DNA from: Chloroflexota bacterium
GTDB taxonomy: Bacteria > Chloroflexota > UBA11872 > UBA12225 > JAJDUF01
DNA length: 64,000 nt
Assembly: GCA_022826725.1 (NCBI GenBank)
Contig: JAJDUF010000009.1
Location: 1-64,000, forward strand
Direction: 5' to 3'
Both the position numbers and the translations under genes were made by a program. Position 1 is the stretch's first letter, and every line of letters begins with the position of its first letter. The notes under the pieces are model-generated. The model was not told where the DNA came from. It did not search any database and saw only the letters and a program-made list of their open reading frames with translations. Below, in pieces: positions 25,244 to 35,095 of the stretch.

Positions 25244-25594
25244 GTGAGCTTTACCGATCGTACCCTGGTGTGTGCCGACTGTGGAAACGAGTTCACGTTT
25301 TCGGCCGGTGAGCAGGCGTTTTTTGCGGAGCGAGGCTTTACGAACGATCCCAAGCGGTGTATCCCCTGTCGGTCCCAGCGCCGCCAGCAACGCTCCAGTT
25401 ACGGAGGGGGCGACATGGGTTATGGTGGTGGTGGCGGTGGCTACGAATCGTCGCCCCGGCCTCCCAGGCAGATGCACCCCATCATCTGTGACGAGTGTGG
25501 TGTCGAGGCGGAGGTGCCGTTTCAGCCGCGCGGCGACCGACCGGTCTATTGCCGCGACTGTTTCAGCCGGCATCGCGAAAGTAGCTGGAGTTAG
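25244..25594 (+). CDS. Small double zinc-ribbon protein
   Basis: The 116-residue protein has two zinc sites joined by a Gly/Tyr/Ser-rich linker. The first is CADCGNEFTFSAGEQ with RCIPCR, whose EQxFFxxxGFxxxPxxC spacing is that of the probable zinc-ribbon family (zf-trcl type). The second is ICDECGVEAEVPFQPRG with VYCRDCF. The start is GTG with AAGGAGG 8 nt upstream. Similar proteins are common in Chloroflexota and may bind nucleic acid. The Gly-rich linker recalls single-strand RNA-binding proteins, but function is unproven. Confidence 0.8.
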   Translation: MSFTDRTLVCADCGNEFTFSAGEQAFFAERGFTNDPKRCIPCRSQRRQQRSSYGGGDMGYGGGGGGYESSPRPPRQMHPIICDECGVEAEVPFQPRGDRPVYCRDCFSRHRESSWS

Positions 25595-25757
25595 CCCCTA
25601 GACGAGTGCCGTGATCGAGCGGCGTGCAGGTCGCTGCCGGGCTAGTGCCCGTGTGCCATGAGCGCCGCTGCCCTGCAGTGTCTTTTCTCCTCCCCTCCGT
25701 TCGAGGTACGGGCGCGGTTGAGAGCACCCTTTGCCGCCCCCGCCAAGGGACGGCGCG

Positions 25758-25799
25758 TTCCCTCCCCCGCCGCAACGGAAGAGGGATAGGGTGGGGGCT
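25758..25799 (+). repeat. Dispersed hairpin repeat, family D
   Basis: CCCTCCCCCGCCGCAACGG is followed by AAGAGGGATAGGGTGGGGG. A second copy at 63142-63183 has nearly the same sequence. It sits in the 234-nt gap before holB. Confidence 0.65.
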
Positions 25800-25828
25800 G
25801 CCCCTCTATGGTTCCGTAGGAAACACGC

Positions 25829-26935
25829 ATGGCCTCGGACGCGGACGGCGGCATGAGTTTCCAGCCCGCTGCGTTGCCCTACGTCGGCAATGCAGCCGCG
25901 CGGCGCTTCCTGCTCGGCACCTGGCGGACGGGACGCCTCGCGCACGCCTACCTCTTTGTCGGACCGCGGCACGTCGGTCGGCGAACGCTGGCGCTCTGGC
26001 TCGCCCGCCTCGTGAACTGTGACCAAGCCAAGTCACCCAACCAAGTGGCGCCGCTTGAGCCGGATAGGAGCGTGCCGACCGCTGCGGGTCCGTGCGACCG
26101 TTGTTCGGCGTGTCGGCGGATCATGCACGGCAACTATCCCGACGTCATGGTCGTGGAGCCGGAGATAGACGAGTTCGGTGAAGTCAAGCGGGGTGTGCTG
26201 ATCGAGCAGATTCGGGAGGTCGTCGAGCGGCGCGCGCCCTTGCGTCCCTACGAGGGCCGTACCAAAGTCTTCGTTATTCGCGGCGCCGATACGATGACGC
26301 CGCAGGCGGCCAACGCCTTCCTGAAGACCTTGGAGGAGCCACCGGCCGACACGCTTTTCGTGCTCACCGCTGCCGATCAAGCGCGGTTGCTGCCCACCAT
26401 CGTCTCGCGGTGCCAGACGGTGGCGCTGCGCCCGGTGCCCGCCCGTACCCTGGCCGCGGCCCTAGCGGCCTGGGAGAATTGGTTGGACCGTGACGCGGAA
26501 AGTGCCGAACTCTATGCACGCCTGTCCGGGGGGTGTCCGGGTGCTGCGGTGCTCGCGGCTCAACAGCCCGACTATCTCACCGCGCGTCAGCACTGGCTCG
26601 ATCAGGTGAGCGACCTGGTCTCTGCCGACCGGCATCAGCGCCTGGCGACGATAGCGAGTATGACCACCCGGTCTGCTGCTGCGCCGCTCCTCGATCACTG
26701 GCTTACCTGGTGGCGGGACGTGCTCCTGCTCCGCAGTGGTAGCGGGGAGGGGATCACCCATTGGGATCAGCGCGCGGCGCTCGCCAACCTCGCCGCGCGG
26801 CTCCGGCCGAGCGAGATCGCCGCCTTCCTGCGCCGGATCGAGGAGACGCGCGACCAGATCGAGCGAAACGCCAACGTCCGGCTGGCCTTCGAGGTGCTTG
26901 TCCTCGATATGCCCTATGTCGCGGACGCGGCGTGA
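25829..26935 (+). CDS. holB: DNA polymerase III delta' subunit (clamp loader)
   Basis: The 368-residue clamp-loader AAA+ protein has a P-loop altered to GPRHVGRRT (Lys to Arg), as in non-hydrolysing delta' subunits. A zinc module (VNC then CDRCSACRRI), the sensor helix TPQAANAFLKTLEEPPADTL and the SRC motif PTIVSRCQ follow. It helps load the beta clamp in the replisome. The start at 25829 has TAGGAAAC upstream; an internal ATG at 25853 is the alternative. No delta subunit or DnaX gene is nearby. Confidence 0.9.
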   Translation: MASDADGGMSFQPAALPYVGNAAARRFLLGTWRTGRLAHAYLFVGPRHVGRRTLALWLARLVNCDQAKSPNQVAPLEPDRSVPTAAGPCDRCSACRRIMHGNYPDVMVVEPEIDEFGEVKRGVLIEQIREVVERRAPLRPYEGRTKVFVIRGADTMTPQAANAFLKTLEEPPADTLFVLTAADQARLLPTIVSRCQTVALRPVPARTLAAALAAWENWLDRDAESAELYARLSGGCPGAAVLAAQQPDYLTARQHWLDQVSDLVSADRHQRLATIASMTTRSAAAPLLDHWLTWWRDVLLLRSGSGEGITHWDQRAALANLAARLRPSEIAAFLRRIEETRDQIERNANVRLAFEVLVLDMPYVADAA

Positions 26936-27078
26936 CGTGTTCTCGGGCTATGTTCGCTACATGGTAAAATCGCTGGGACACCACACGACGGGCCGTTTTG
27001 TGTTGACAGAGCGTGTATTGGTTTCAGCATAACCGGCCATCACTCCCGCTCGGCCCCGGTGAACTCAGGAGGGAAGAC

Positions 27079-27402
27079 TTGCCAAACTATGACTATGAAT
27101 GCCTCGAATGCGACCATCGCTTCGAGCGGTTGCAGCGCTTCGCCGACCCGCCCGTAGAGACGTGTCCGCAATGTGGCAGCGCCGTGCGCCGCGTCTTGCA
27201 TCCTGTCGGCATTGTGTTCAAAGGCTCGGGCTGGTATGTGACCGATAGCCGGTCATCCAACACCGCCACGTCTACGCCGACCGAGAAGAGCGAGAAGTCA
27301 GACACCGACGCCAAGAGCACACCGGAGAAGGCCAAAGCCAACAGTGAGGGCAAATCCGAGGCCAAGAGCGCGGCCAAATCGGCGGCCGGTAGTGAAAAGT
27401 AG
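27079..27402 (+). CDS. FmdB-family zinc-ribbon protein
   Basis: The 107-residue protein uses a TTG start at 27079: AGGAGGGA is 5 nt upstream and the family signature begins at residue 2 (PNYDYECLECDHRFERLQ). The zinc ribbon is CLEC..CPQC with the conserved VRRVLHPVGIVFKGSGWYVTD region. The last 40 residues are a Lys/Ser/Glu/Ala tail, probably disordered. The annotated frame could be extended to 27013, but without support. A second FmdB protein is at 59828-60211. Function is regulatory or unknown. Confidence 0.85.
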   Translation: MPNYDYECLECDHRFERLQRFADPPVETCPQCGSAVRRVLHPVGIVFKGSGWYVTDSRSSNTATSTPTEKSEKSDTDAKSTPEKAKANSEGKSEAKSAAKSAAGSEK

Positions 27403-27498
27403 GCACGGCGCGGTGACCGGGTCCTGTCCCGTTCCTAGCGGTCGGTTGCCTTGGCGTGCGTCGCCGGCAGCGGTCCCCGCCGTGCAGAGTGGCTCCTG

Positions 27499-27954
27499 AT
27501 GCTTGCCATCGTTCAACGTGTCACCGCGGCATCGGTGACGGTCGCTGGCGAGCAGGTGGGTCGGATCGGACCGGGGCTGGTGCTCCTCGTCGGCGTGCGT
27601 CACGGGGACAGCCCGGCGGCTGCGCGCTGGCTGGCCGAGAAAGTCGCCCATTTGCGTATCTTCGCCGACGATGCCAGCAAGTTCAATCGGTCCGTCCTCG
27701 ACATCGGCGGCAGTATCCTGCTCATCAGTCAGTTCACGGTCTATGGCGACTGCCGCAAAGGACGCCGGCCCAACTTCACCGCGGCGGCGCCGCCGGATGT
27801 TGCGGCGCCCTTGCTGGACACGCTGGCCGAGGAGTTGCGGAACCGTGGGCTGTCGGTAGAGACGGGTGAGTTCGGAGCAATGATGCAGGTAGCGCTGACG
27901 AATGATGGCCCGGTGACGGTGCTTGTGGATACGCCGGAGAGGCTGGACGTATGA
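27499..27954 (+). CDS. dtd: D-aminoacyl-tRNA deacylase
   Basis: The 151-residue protein starts [15 protein letters not shown] and carries both active-site motifs of Dtd: [19 protein letters not shown] and the cross-subunit TNDGPVTV (GlyPro motif). It removes D-amino acids from mischarged tRNA. The start at 27499 is set by homology; the open frame to 27451 is rejected. Its stop overlaps the hisD start (ATGA), so the two are translationally coupled. Confidence 0.95.
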   Translation: MLAIVQRVTAASVTVAGEQVGRIGPGLVLLVGVRHGDSPAAARWLAEKVAHLRIFADDASKFNRSVLDIGGSILLISQFTVYGDCRKGRRPNFTAAAPPDVAAPLLDTLAEELRNRGLSVETGEFGAMMQVALTNDGPVTVLVDTPERLDV

Positions 27955-29348
27955 CTACTGGCACTTCACCGCTGCGGCTGCGCGTGGTCCAAGATGGGCC
28001 GGAAGCCGCCGCCACCGTCCTCAAGCGCACCGGCCTGAGCGAACTGGAAGTTGATCCGGCGGTGGCTGCGCGGTCGGCAGCAGTCTTTGATACGCCGGAG
28101 CTGCGCGATCTCTTGTCATCCGTCGGTCTAGCGCCAGTGTCGGCGGATGAGGTCCTGTCGCCGGAGCAGTTCGTCGAGCGAGTGGTCCGCCTGGTCCGCA
28201 GCGCCGGCGATACGGCTCTCCGCCTGATTTCCGAGCGCCTCGACGGCGCCGTTCCCGCCGACCTGGAGACGCCGCCGGCAGAGATCGCGGCCGCCTATCA
28301 ACAGGTGGACGCGCAGTTCGTGGCGGACCTCCGGCTCGCCGCTGATCGGATTCGACGCTTCCACGAGCACCAACGTCGTCCCTCCTGGCTCGACGTTGAC
28401 GAGGGCCTCGGACAGATCATTCGGCCACTGGAGCGCGTCGGCCTCTATGCCCCATTCAGCACCGCGGCCTACCCCTCGTCGGTGCTGATGGCCGCGCTTC
28501 CGGCTCGCGTGGCCGGAGTGGACGAGGTGGTGCTCTCCATGCCGCCGCGGCCCGATGGTCGCCATCAGCCCGAGATGGTCGTCGCCGCGGACATTGCCGG
28601 GGTAGACCGTCTCTTCAAGATCGGCGGTGCCCAGGCCATCGCGGCGCTGGCCTACGGCACCGAGGCAGTGCCCAAGGTGGATAAGATTCTCGGTCCGGGT
28701 AATATCTTCGTGGTCTTGGCCAAGAAGCGTGTCTTTGGGGATGTAGACATAGACCAGCTCCCCGGCCCCACGGAAACCATGGTGGTGGCCGACGACACTG
28801 CGCCGGCTGATGAGGTGGCGGCCGATCTGCTGGCGCAGGCGGAGCACGATCTCGGCAGCGCCATCTTGATCACGTCGAGCAAACGGCTTGCGGCAGCGGT
28901 GCCGCCCGCGCTGGCGGAGCAGCTTGGCTCACTGGAGCGCGCCGAAGTCGCCCGCGAGTCGCTCGAACAGCGGGGCGGGATCGTCGTTGTAGCGAGCGTG
29001 GAGCGTGCCCTGGACCTGGCGAACGAGTACGCCCCGGAGCACCTCTGCCTGCTTGTTGCCGATTCCTGGTCCTACCTGCCGCAAATCAAGCACGCCGGCG
29101 GCGTTTTCCTGGGCCGTTACTCGCCGGAAGCCGCCGGCGACTACGTGGCTGGCCCCTCGCACATCATGCCCACGGGCGCCACCGCGCGTTTCTCGTCGCC
29201 GCTCTCCGTGGACGATTTCCTCAAGATCACGAGCGTATTTGCCCTCTCGGCCCGTCAGTTGGCGGAGCTTGGCCCGGTGGCGGCGCGTCTGGCCCGCGCC
29301 GAAGGCTTGACGGCGCACGCCGCCGCCGTCGAGCGCCGCCTGCGCTGA
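27951..29348 (+). CDS. hisD: Histidinol dehydrogenase
   Basis: The 465-residue protein has the HisD hallmarks: [56 protein letters not shown] (zinc ligand region), [16 protein letters not shown] and [19 protein letters not shown]. It oxidises L-histidinol to histidine in two NAD-dependent steps. The usual AGPSE motif reads LPGPTE, which is a conservative change. It overlaps dtd by 4 nt; no other his gene is in the window. It could be a HisD-type paralogue, but the key ligands are present. Confidence 0.92.
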   Translation: MTTGTSPLRLRVVQDGPEAAATVLKRTGLSELEVDPAVAARSAAVFDTPELRDLLSSVGLAPVSADEVLSPEQFVERVVRLVRSAGDTALRLISERLDGAVPADLETPPAEIAAAYQQVDAQFVADLRLAADRIRRFHEHQRRPSWLDVDEGLGQIIRPLERVGLYAPFSTAAYPSSVLMAALPARVAGVDEVVLSMPPRPDGRHQPEMVVAADIAGVDRLFKIGGAQAIAALAYGTEAVPKVDKILGPGNIFVVLAKKRVFGDVDIDQLPGPTETMVVADDTAPADEVAADLLAQAEHDLGSAILITSSKRLAAAVPPALAEQLGSLERAEVARESLEQRGGIVVVASVERALDLANEYAPEHLCLLVADSWSYLPQIKHAGGVFLGRYSPEAAGDYVAGPSHIMPTGATARFSSPLSVDDFLKITSVFALSARQLAELGPVAARLARAEGLTAHAAAVERRLR

Positions 29349-29385
29349 CGACCGGCAGTCTCCGACCGGAAGATGAGTCTTGGAC

Positions 29386-29424
29386 TCCCCTTCCCTGCTA
29401 GGGAAGGGGCTGGGGGTTAGGTCC
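29386..29424 (+). repeat. Dispersed hairpin repeat, family A (TTCCC-stem variant)
   Basis: CCCCTTCCCT/AGGGAAGGGG arms with tail GGCTGGGGGTTAGGTCC lie between convergent hisD and the transglutaminase gene. The position and hairpin are compatible with a bidirectional terminator. Confidence 0.7.
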
Positions 29425-29432
29425 AGCAGCAC

Positions 29433-31967
29433 CTAGTTCGGCGGCGCCCCGTTCGTAGTGGCAGCCCCGTTCGCGCGGCCGTTCGTCGCCGCGTCGGCCG
29501 CCGTGCCCGCCGGGACGCGGCGGCCATCGCGTGCGGCTGTACCTACCCGCTCGCGGACGAGCAGGAGCGGCAGGTGCCACCACAGGTTGCGCCACGCCTC
29601 CTCGACCTCGGTGCGTTCGGTATCGGACGGTGACCGCTGCCCGTATTGTGCGCGCACATACGACGCTGCGATCCGCTGCGCGGCGTCGTCGGGCACCTCC
29701 ATGACGCTCTTGAGCCAGCCGTTGCGCTCCTGCTCGAGGCTGCGCTGCATCTCGCGCGTCAGCGCCGCGGCGTACTCCAGTGGGGTCTCTGCCGGGCGAC
29801 GCTTGCGCCCGAACAGACCGCCGAGGAATACCATCCGCCGATAGAGCCGGCGCACCATCTCCCGCGAGGGCATCCGGCGCTCGCGCAGGAGACGGATCAG
29901 ACGATACAGCCCGAACACGGCCACGATCACCACGATAGCCGGGAGCACGTTGGGCAAGCTGGGACGCCAGGACGTGGCGGCGGAAACGAGGTCCGCCCCG
30001 GTGATGGGCGGGTCCTCCAGTCCCAACAACAGCGCCAGTTCCTCCAGCTCTTCGTCCAGCGCCTCGTCAATGTCGGGATCCGCGGCGGACAAATCCGCCG
30101 CGCTTTCGGCGCGATTGATCTCCGGCCGGTAGCCCGATGGCTCGAAGGCAATCCAGCCATACGCGGGGAAATAGACCTCCGGCCATGAATGGAGGTCCTC
30201 CTCCGTGACCTCATAACGACCCGTGTCGCTGTTGAGCGTGCCGGCCACAAAGCCGGTCGCCATCCGCGCCGGGACACCTTGCAACCGCAGGAGGAGCACC
30301 ATCGCCGAGGCGAAGTAGTCGCAGTAGCCGACCTTGGACTCGAAGAGGAAGAAGTCCACGGCATCCCAGCCTTCCGGCACAACCGGGGTGGCCAGCGTGT
30401 ATTGGTAGCGACGAATGAACTGCTCGATAGAGACCGCCTTGTCATACACAGTCTCGCGGTCGCGCGTCAGTGATTCGGAGAGCGAGAGTACGCGGTCGGT
30501 CACATCGGGCAGTTGGAGATAGCGATCCTTGATCCAATCGGGGTACTCGGTGCTGGCCTGCCGTAGCTCGGTTATGCCTGGCTCCGGTACCAGCGACTCG
30601 ACGGCATAGCGGAGCGAGGGCATGGCTGGGCGGCGCGAGTAGAGCGCGGAGAAGTCGTTCGCGTCGGCCTTCCCGGACGGTGCCAGCTTCTGGTAGCGGA
30701 TGCTCAACTCCACCGGTTCGACCGGGGCATAGATCACCGTGCTCATGGATGGCTCCATGTCGAAGACGGTTTGGACGCGCTTGCCCGTGACGATCGGCAC
30801 CTCGGTGACCGGCTGCTCCGGCGTGCGGTTCAAGACGACGGCATCGCTATTGCGCCAGGCGCGGCCGGTGTAGGTGTCGAATGTGCTGCCGCGCCAATAG
30901 TGCGGTTCCTGAGACAACACCGACATGATCTTGCGCTGAGTGAGGTTGATCGGGCCACTGAGCGTCAGCGAGCCGCGCGCACCTTCCGCCGCAAACCGCG
31001 TCCCCGGGCTTGATATGCCGGCAAACAGGCGGTTGGTGACGTTCTCCAACTCGGTCCATTGCTCGCCGATGTAGCGCCAGAAGGCGATGGACAGCGGGTT
31101 ATTGATGACGCGCGGGCCGAGCATGGAGAGCAGGGCCAGCACGACAATGACTGCAAAGCTCGTCACCACCACGTCGAAGAGTAGCTCGCCCGGGTAGTCA
31201 ACGGAGAATTTCTCCCAACGGCTGCGGAGGGCATACAGGTTGATGGAGACGGCCAAGAGGAGCAGGCTGATGAGGAAAATGGCGAATGGCGCCTGCGCTT
31301 GACCGGTGTAGGAGGCGTTCGTGACGAGCGCGATGCCGGTCGGCAGCGACGCGATCACCACGTCGTGCAGCCGGAACAAGCCCCAGGCGCCGATATACCC
31401 CAGACCCCACGCCAGCAGCGACATGAGCAGCAGGAAGATGCCGTTATCGGTGCTCGGTCTCCCGTACCAGGCCAGCTCCGACCACGTAGCGATCCGCAGG
31501 GCGAAGTCGCCGATCTCCGTGGCGACTCCCTGGAGCGAGACGAGTGGTGGCGGTAGCCCTTCGCGGGTCTCGCCAGCGCGCATCCACGTACCGGTATCGC
31601 TGATAAACGTGCCGATGCCGCTCGGCCACTCCCGCGGCGTAGGGAAGATTTCGCCGATCACGGTGTAGGCGAGTAGTCCCCCGACCAACACCCCGGCTAG
31701 GAGCGCCTGCCAGGCTCGCCACTCTTGGCGGGCAGCGACCAGGCCCATGACGATGCCGGCGAGGGCCATCGCGAAGAGCACCTGCGTTCCCTCCACCCAG
31801 TTAGCAGAGTGGATGGACCAGATGGTGCTCAACACCATCACGACGAGCAGAATGGCGGAAAACCAGCCCTCGTTGATCCGCCAGCCGCTCTGTGATGGCA
31901 GGACCGTACCGCTGGCGCTCGTCTCGCCCAAAGCTCGCTCAGTAGGGGCCGCTGCGGCTCGAAGCAT
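29433..31967 (-). CDS. TgpA-like membrane transglutaminase (DUF3488/DUF4129)
   Basis: The 844-residue protein has six or seven N-terminal membrane segments (about 35-280), an external region, and a transglutaminase core at about 490-610. The core has VGYCDYFASAMVLLLRLQGVPARMATGF (catalytic Cys), DLHSWPEVYFPAYGWIAFEPSG (catalytic His, with Glu where Asp is more usual), then a C-terminal membrane segment and a DUF4129-like cytoplasmic tail. The TgpA family is periplasm- or cell-surface-facing. It lies downstream of a DUF58 gene, a common pairing, but the usual MoxR ATPase is missing locally. Substrate proteins are unknown. Confidence 0.88.
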   Translation of the reverse strand: MLRAAAAPTERALGETSASGTVLPSQSGWRINEGWFSAILLVVMVLSTIWSIHSANWVEGTQVLFAMALAGIVMGLVAARQEWRAWQALLAGVLVGGLLAYTVIGEIFPTPREWPSGIGTFISDTGTWMRAGETREGLPPPLVSLQGVATEIGDFALRIATWSELAWYGRPSTDNGIFLLLMSLLAWGLGYIGAWGLFRLHDVVIASLPTGIALVTNASYTGQAQAPFAIFLISLLLLAVSINLYALRSRWEKFSVDYPGELLFDVVVTSFAVIVVLALLSMLGPRVINNPLSIAFWRYIGEQWTELENVTNRLFAGISSPGTRFAAEGARGSLTLSGPINLTQRKIMSVLSQEPHYWRGSTFDTYTGRAWRNSDAVVLNRTPEQPVTEVPIVTGKRVQTVFDMEPSMSTVIYAPVEPVELSIRYQKLAPSGKADANDFSALYSRRPAMPSLRYAVESLVPEPGITELRQASTEYPDWIKDRYLQLPDVTDRVLSLSESLTRDRETVYDKAVSIEQFIRRYQYTLATPVVPEGWDAVDFFLFESKVGYCDYFASAMVLLLRLQGVPARMATGFVAGTLNSDTGRYEVTEEDLHSWPEVYFPAYGWIAFEPSGYRPEINRAESAADLSAADPDIDEALDEELEELALLLGLEDPPITGADLVSAATSWRPSLPNVLPAIVVIVAVFGLYRLIRLLRERRMPSREMVRRLYRRMVFLGGLFGRKRRPAETPLEYAAALTREMQRSLEQERNGWLKSVMEVPDDAAQRIAASYVRAQYGQRSPSDTERTEVEEAWRNLWWHLPLLLVRERVGTAARDGRRVPAGTAADAATNGRANGAATTNGAPPN

Positions 31968-32081
31968 GGTTGTGTCCCCGAATCAGTGCTACCCGCCGCC
32001 TAGGGGCATCCCCGGTGTCCCCCACCCTGAGCCAATCGGAATGTGCCGTGCTGGCATGGTACGTCGCTCCGTGCTTCGCGC

Positions 32082-33452
32082 TTATCGTATGGGGGTGCCT
32101 CCGAAACCACGTGCCCGCGCGTCCTGCGCCTGCGCGCGCCGATGCTCCGCATATTGTCCCTTGCCGACGGACACGGTGCGGAACGGCTGCCCCTGCATCA
32201 CCACGTTGGCGACAATCCCTACGGACATGAGTTGGTCGGCGATAGGCTGCGCCGGCTCGTTACCTCCGAACGACACCTGGTCCAACAAGATCACGGCCGG
32301 GGTGGACGCGCGCTGACGCAACGACGCCAGCTCGCGTAACCAGGTCGGGTCGGTGCTTGGCGTAACAATCACGACGCTCAGTCCACGTTCCAGCGCCCGG
32401 CCCACCTGCTGCAAAATCGAGCCGAGCGGCTCGCCACCGTCGGCGGTAACGGTTGCCAAGTCCTCCATAATGCGCCATAGCTGGCGTGCGCCCTTGCTCG
32501 GCTCTACTTCAGCCGGACTGTCGCTCGACGCGATCAGACCAACGGCTTTGTTCTCGCGGATGGCCTGATAGGTAATCGCGCCGGCGAGCTTGACGGCATA
32601 CTCTTCGGTCGACTCGTCGCCCTCGCCGACATGGACCGCAGCATCCATGTCGAGAATGACCCACAGGTTCCCGGAAGGCTCCAGATCGAACTCTTTGACT
32701 TGCAACTGTCCCCGCCGGGCGGTAGAGAGCCAGTGGATGCGGTTCAGGCCGTCGCCGGGCACAAAATCGCGGATGCCGGCGGCGTCGGTCGTCACGTGGT
32801 GCGTCTTGAGGCTGGAGCGCGAGCTACCGCCGACGGTGCCATACGGCAGCGGAATGCCCGGTCCCTCCATGATCGGCGGGTACACGATGAAGCTATTGAC
32901 CTGGTAGTAGACGATGGACCCGCGGAAGATGCCAAACGGGTCGCCCGTCAAGATGCGGACCGGCCCGAGCGTGTACAGACCGCGCCGGCGACAGACGGTA
33001 CGCGCGTGGAACTGCCGCTCTTCCCCCGGACCGATGCTCTCCACGACTCCGGGGTTGAAGTCCGGAATGGTCGAGTCGTCGCGCACCTCGACCCACAGCG
33101 CCGGCAGTCGCCCTTCGTTGGCGATGACGAAATCTTCTTCGATCAGATCACCGACGACGGCCCACTTGGTACGCAGGCGGCGTTGCACGGTGATGTTCTG
33201 GGCCAGGCTGCGGGTCCAGAAGAAGGTGATTGCCAGCAGACCGAGAGTGCTATAGAACAGGTAATAGATGATGGAGATACCGGCCACGAGCGACAGCACC
33301 AGCAGGAGCATTGCCAGCAGGGGCACCAGCGGGCGCTGCAAGCGGATCTCGGCCGTGGCGATCGGCGCGCCGGGGTCAGCCATCTCCGGTTGCGGGCCAA
33401 GCGCCTCTATTGTGGCTTGTGGGCTGTCGGGGGCGCTAGTCACGGCAACCAT
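32082..33452 (-). CDS. DUF58 domain membrane protein (MoxR-associated type)
   Basis: The 456-residue protein has two close membrane segments (about 44-80) followed by a DUF58/vWA-like domain. The diagnostic segment is RDFVPGDGLNRIHWLSTARRGQL, followed by ILDMDAAVHVGEGDE (MIDAS-like DxD). It lies 114 nt upstream of the TgpA gene on the same strand. In many bacteria a MoxR ATPase, a DUF58 protein and a transglutaminase act together on envelope protein maturation. Here only the latter two are present. Confidence 0.88.
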   Translation of the reverse strand: MVAVTSAPDSPQATIEALGPQPEMADPGAPIATAEIRLQRPLVPLLAMLLLVLSLVAGISIIYYLFYSTLGLLAITFFWTRSLAQNITVQRRLRTKWAVVGDLIEEDFVIANEGRLPALWVEVRDDSTIPDFNPGVVESIGPGEERQFHARTVCRRRGLYTLGPVRILTGDPFGIFRGSIVYYQVNSFIVYPPIMEGPGIPLPYGTVGGSSRSSLKTHHVTTDAAGIRDFVPGDGLNRIHWLSTARRGQLQVKEFDLEPSGNLWVILDMDAAVHVGEGDESTEEYAVKLAGAITYQAIRENKAVGLIASSDSPAEVEPSKGARQLWRIMEDLATVTADGGEPLGSILQQVGRALERGLSVVIVTPSTDPTWLRELASLRQRASTPAVILLDQVSFGGNEPAQPIADQLMSVGIVANVVMQGQPFRTVSVGKGQYAEHRRAQAQDARARGFGGTPIR

Positions 33453-33540
33453 AAGCGTCCCACCAGTATACAGGAGTAGCCAAGCCGGAATGCTTGTTGG
33501 CCCTGTTAACGTCGGGTTAAATGGTTGAAATGATCGAAGG

Positions 33541-33645
33541 CCCCCACTCTCCCTGACAGGGGTAGGTTTTTCTACGGGGAGCCGCGGGCGGGGCCGGGGA
33601 GTGAGTCCCGCGCCGCCCTACACCCCTGTCAGGGGTCCCCACCCC
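33541..33645. repeat. Composite repeat block, family C with inverted partner
   Basis: CCCTGACAGGGGTAGGTTTT opens the block and ACACCCCTGTCAGGGGTCCC closes it, with a GGGGCCGGGGAGTGAGTCCC family A-like tail between. It fills most of the 256-nt gap 33453-33708, which has no gene. Confidence 0.55.
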
Positions 33646-33688
33646 ATCCTGCTCATCTCTGCATCCTGAAAATCCTGATGCAGACAAC
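33646..33688 (+). repeat. Dispersed repeat, family E (CATCCTG...AATCCTGAT)
   Basis: CATCCTGCTCATCTCTGCAT continues into CCTGAAAATCCTGATGCAGA. Related copies are at 36077 and 38958, each at a gene boundary. Confidence 0.6.
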
Positions 33689-33708
33689 AACCTACCCCTA
33701 TGTGGGCC

Positions 33709-34881
33709 CTAGGGCCGCTCGCGCTGGTCCAGGTAGTCCTGGTGCGCCCGTGCGAGCGCCCCGGACCGCACGTCTTTCAGTACGGTTCGTGTCCGAGCGG
33801 AGAGCGCCTGCGACTGCCGCAAGTTGGCAAGCGAGCCTTGGAACTGCGGCATCACGTAGCGGGCCACCAGCTCATAGCTGTGCAGCATCTGCTCGCGCGT
33901 GGACCACTCGGTGGTTTGGATGAGTAGCCCGCCGTAGCCGCCGCTGGCCTCGTCCAGGCGCTTGATCGCCGCGACGAGATCATCGGGAGTGCCCACGCAC
34001 CACGCGCCGCGCTCGACCATCGTGTCAATGATCTTGTCCGCCGGGCCGTCAATCACCGGGTCATGGCCGAGCGTCCGCTCGAAGTATTCGCGTTGATAGC
34101 GTCCGGCGCCGGCGCGCGCCTGCTCCAGCGCCTCCCGGCGGCTCTCGGCCAAGTGTACGTGCAGCACCAGCCGCCACTCGTCGCGGTTCACCGTCTTCCC
34201 ATGCTCCGCGGCCGTCTCCTCGGCGACATCCCAGAATTCGCTCAACTTGGTGGTGAACGCGCCACCTCTGATAATCGTCACCGACAGCACGGCGCAGCCA
34301 TGCTTTCCGGCGAGCACCATGCCCGAAGGCGACTGGGCGGCGGCGACCGCGATGGGGAAGTGCGGCTGTGTGTATGGTCGCAGGTGCAGCAGCGCATCCC
34401 GCAGCGTGAACCACTCGCTCTCATAGGTGATCGGCTCGGTCGCCGTGAGCAGGCGCATGATGATCCCCAGTGCCTCATCCATCCGGCGGCGCTGCACAAG
34501 CGGATTAATGCCCATCATCCGCGCATCGGTGACCAGCGCCCCGGGTCCGACGCCCATCATCACCCGACCGCGGGTGAGGTGGTCCAAGAGCACCATGCGG
34601 TTCGCGGCCATCAGCGGATGGTGGTACGGCAAGCTGAGGACCCCGGTGCCCAGCTTGATGTGCCGGGTGCGCTCGGCGGCCGTGGCGATGAACACCTCGG
34701 GCGAGGAGATCGTTTCCCACCCGGCGCTGTGGTGCTCGCCAATCCAGGCTTCATCGAACCCGAGGTAGTCGAGCCACTGGATAAGCTCCAAGTTGCGCTC
34801 CAGGGCCAGGGTTGGGTTTTCCCCCAGCCAATGGAACGGTCCCAGAAAGATTCCGAACTTCATCCGCGCCGGTAACGCCAT
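33709..34881 (-). CDS. LLM-class flavin-dependent (luciferase-like) oxidoreductase
   Basis: The 390-residue TIM-barrel protein opens MKFGIFLGPFHWLGENPTLA and contains GFDEAWIGEHHS (conserved Glu-His-His), IKLGTGVLSLPYHHPLMAANR and RVMMGVGPGALVTDA. These are the F420/FMN-dependent luciferase-like monooxygenase signatures. A GGGGAGG ribosome site precedes the ATG at 34881; the ATG five codons later is an alternative. It is divergent from the GNAT gene. FMN or F420 use and substrate cannot be decided. Confidence 0.88.
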   Translation of the reverse strand: MALPARMKFGIFLGPFHWLGENPTLALERNLELIQWLDYLGFDEAWIGEHHSAGWETISSPEVFIATAAERTRHIKLGTGVLSLPYHHPLMAANRMVLLDHLTRGRVMMGVGPGALVTDARMMGINPLVQRRRMDEALGIIMRLLTATEPITYESEWFTLRDALLHLRPYTQPHFPIAVAAAQSPSGMVLAGKHGCAVLSVTIIRGGAFTTKLSEFWDVAEETAAEHGKTVNRDEWRLVLHVHLAESRREALEQARAGAGRYQREYFERTLGHDPVIDGPADKIIDTMVERGAWCVGTPDDLVAAIKRLDEASGGYGGLLIQTTEWSTREQMLHSYELVARYVMPQFQGSLANLRQSQALSARTRTVLKDVRSGALARAHQDYLDQRERP

Positions 34882-35083
34882 CGTCGTGTGCCTCCCCGCT
34901 CGGCCGGGCCGGAGTCGTAGCCGTTTGGCCGTCGTGCCTGCCCACTATAGCCTGTGCGTCGCGTTTTCGTGCAACTACGACCAGTCAGCCAGCCAGCCGG
35001 ATGTTGCCCCGTCGTTGCGCGTGCTCTACACTCGGCGGCGGGCCGCGCCGCCGGCCCAATCGGCGACCAGGCTGCTGTGGAGT

Positions 35084-35089
35084 TATGGT
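35084..35089 (+). promoter_or_regulatory. Candidate leaderless -10 box (TATGGT)
   Basis: TATGGT ends 6 nt before the ATG of the tandem GNAT gene and no ribosome site is present. The divergent gap 34882-35095 holds no gene. Confidence 0.35.
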
Positions 35090-35095
35090 CTGGCA

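Noticed and set aside
34793..35095. N-terminal extension of the tandem GNAT frame
   Set aside because: It would overlap the divergent oxidoreductase start and has no GNAT similarity; a -10-like box lies just before 35096.
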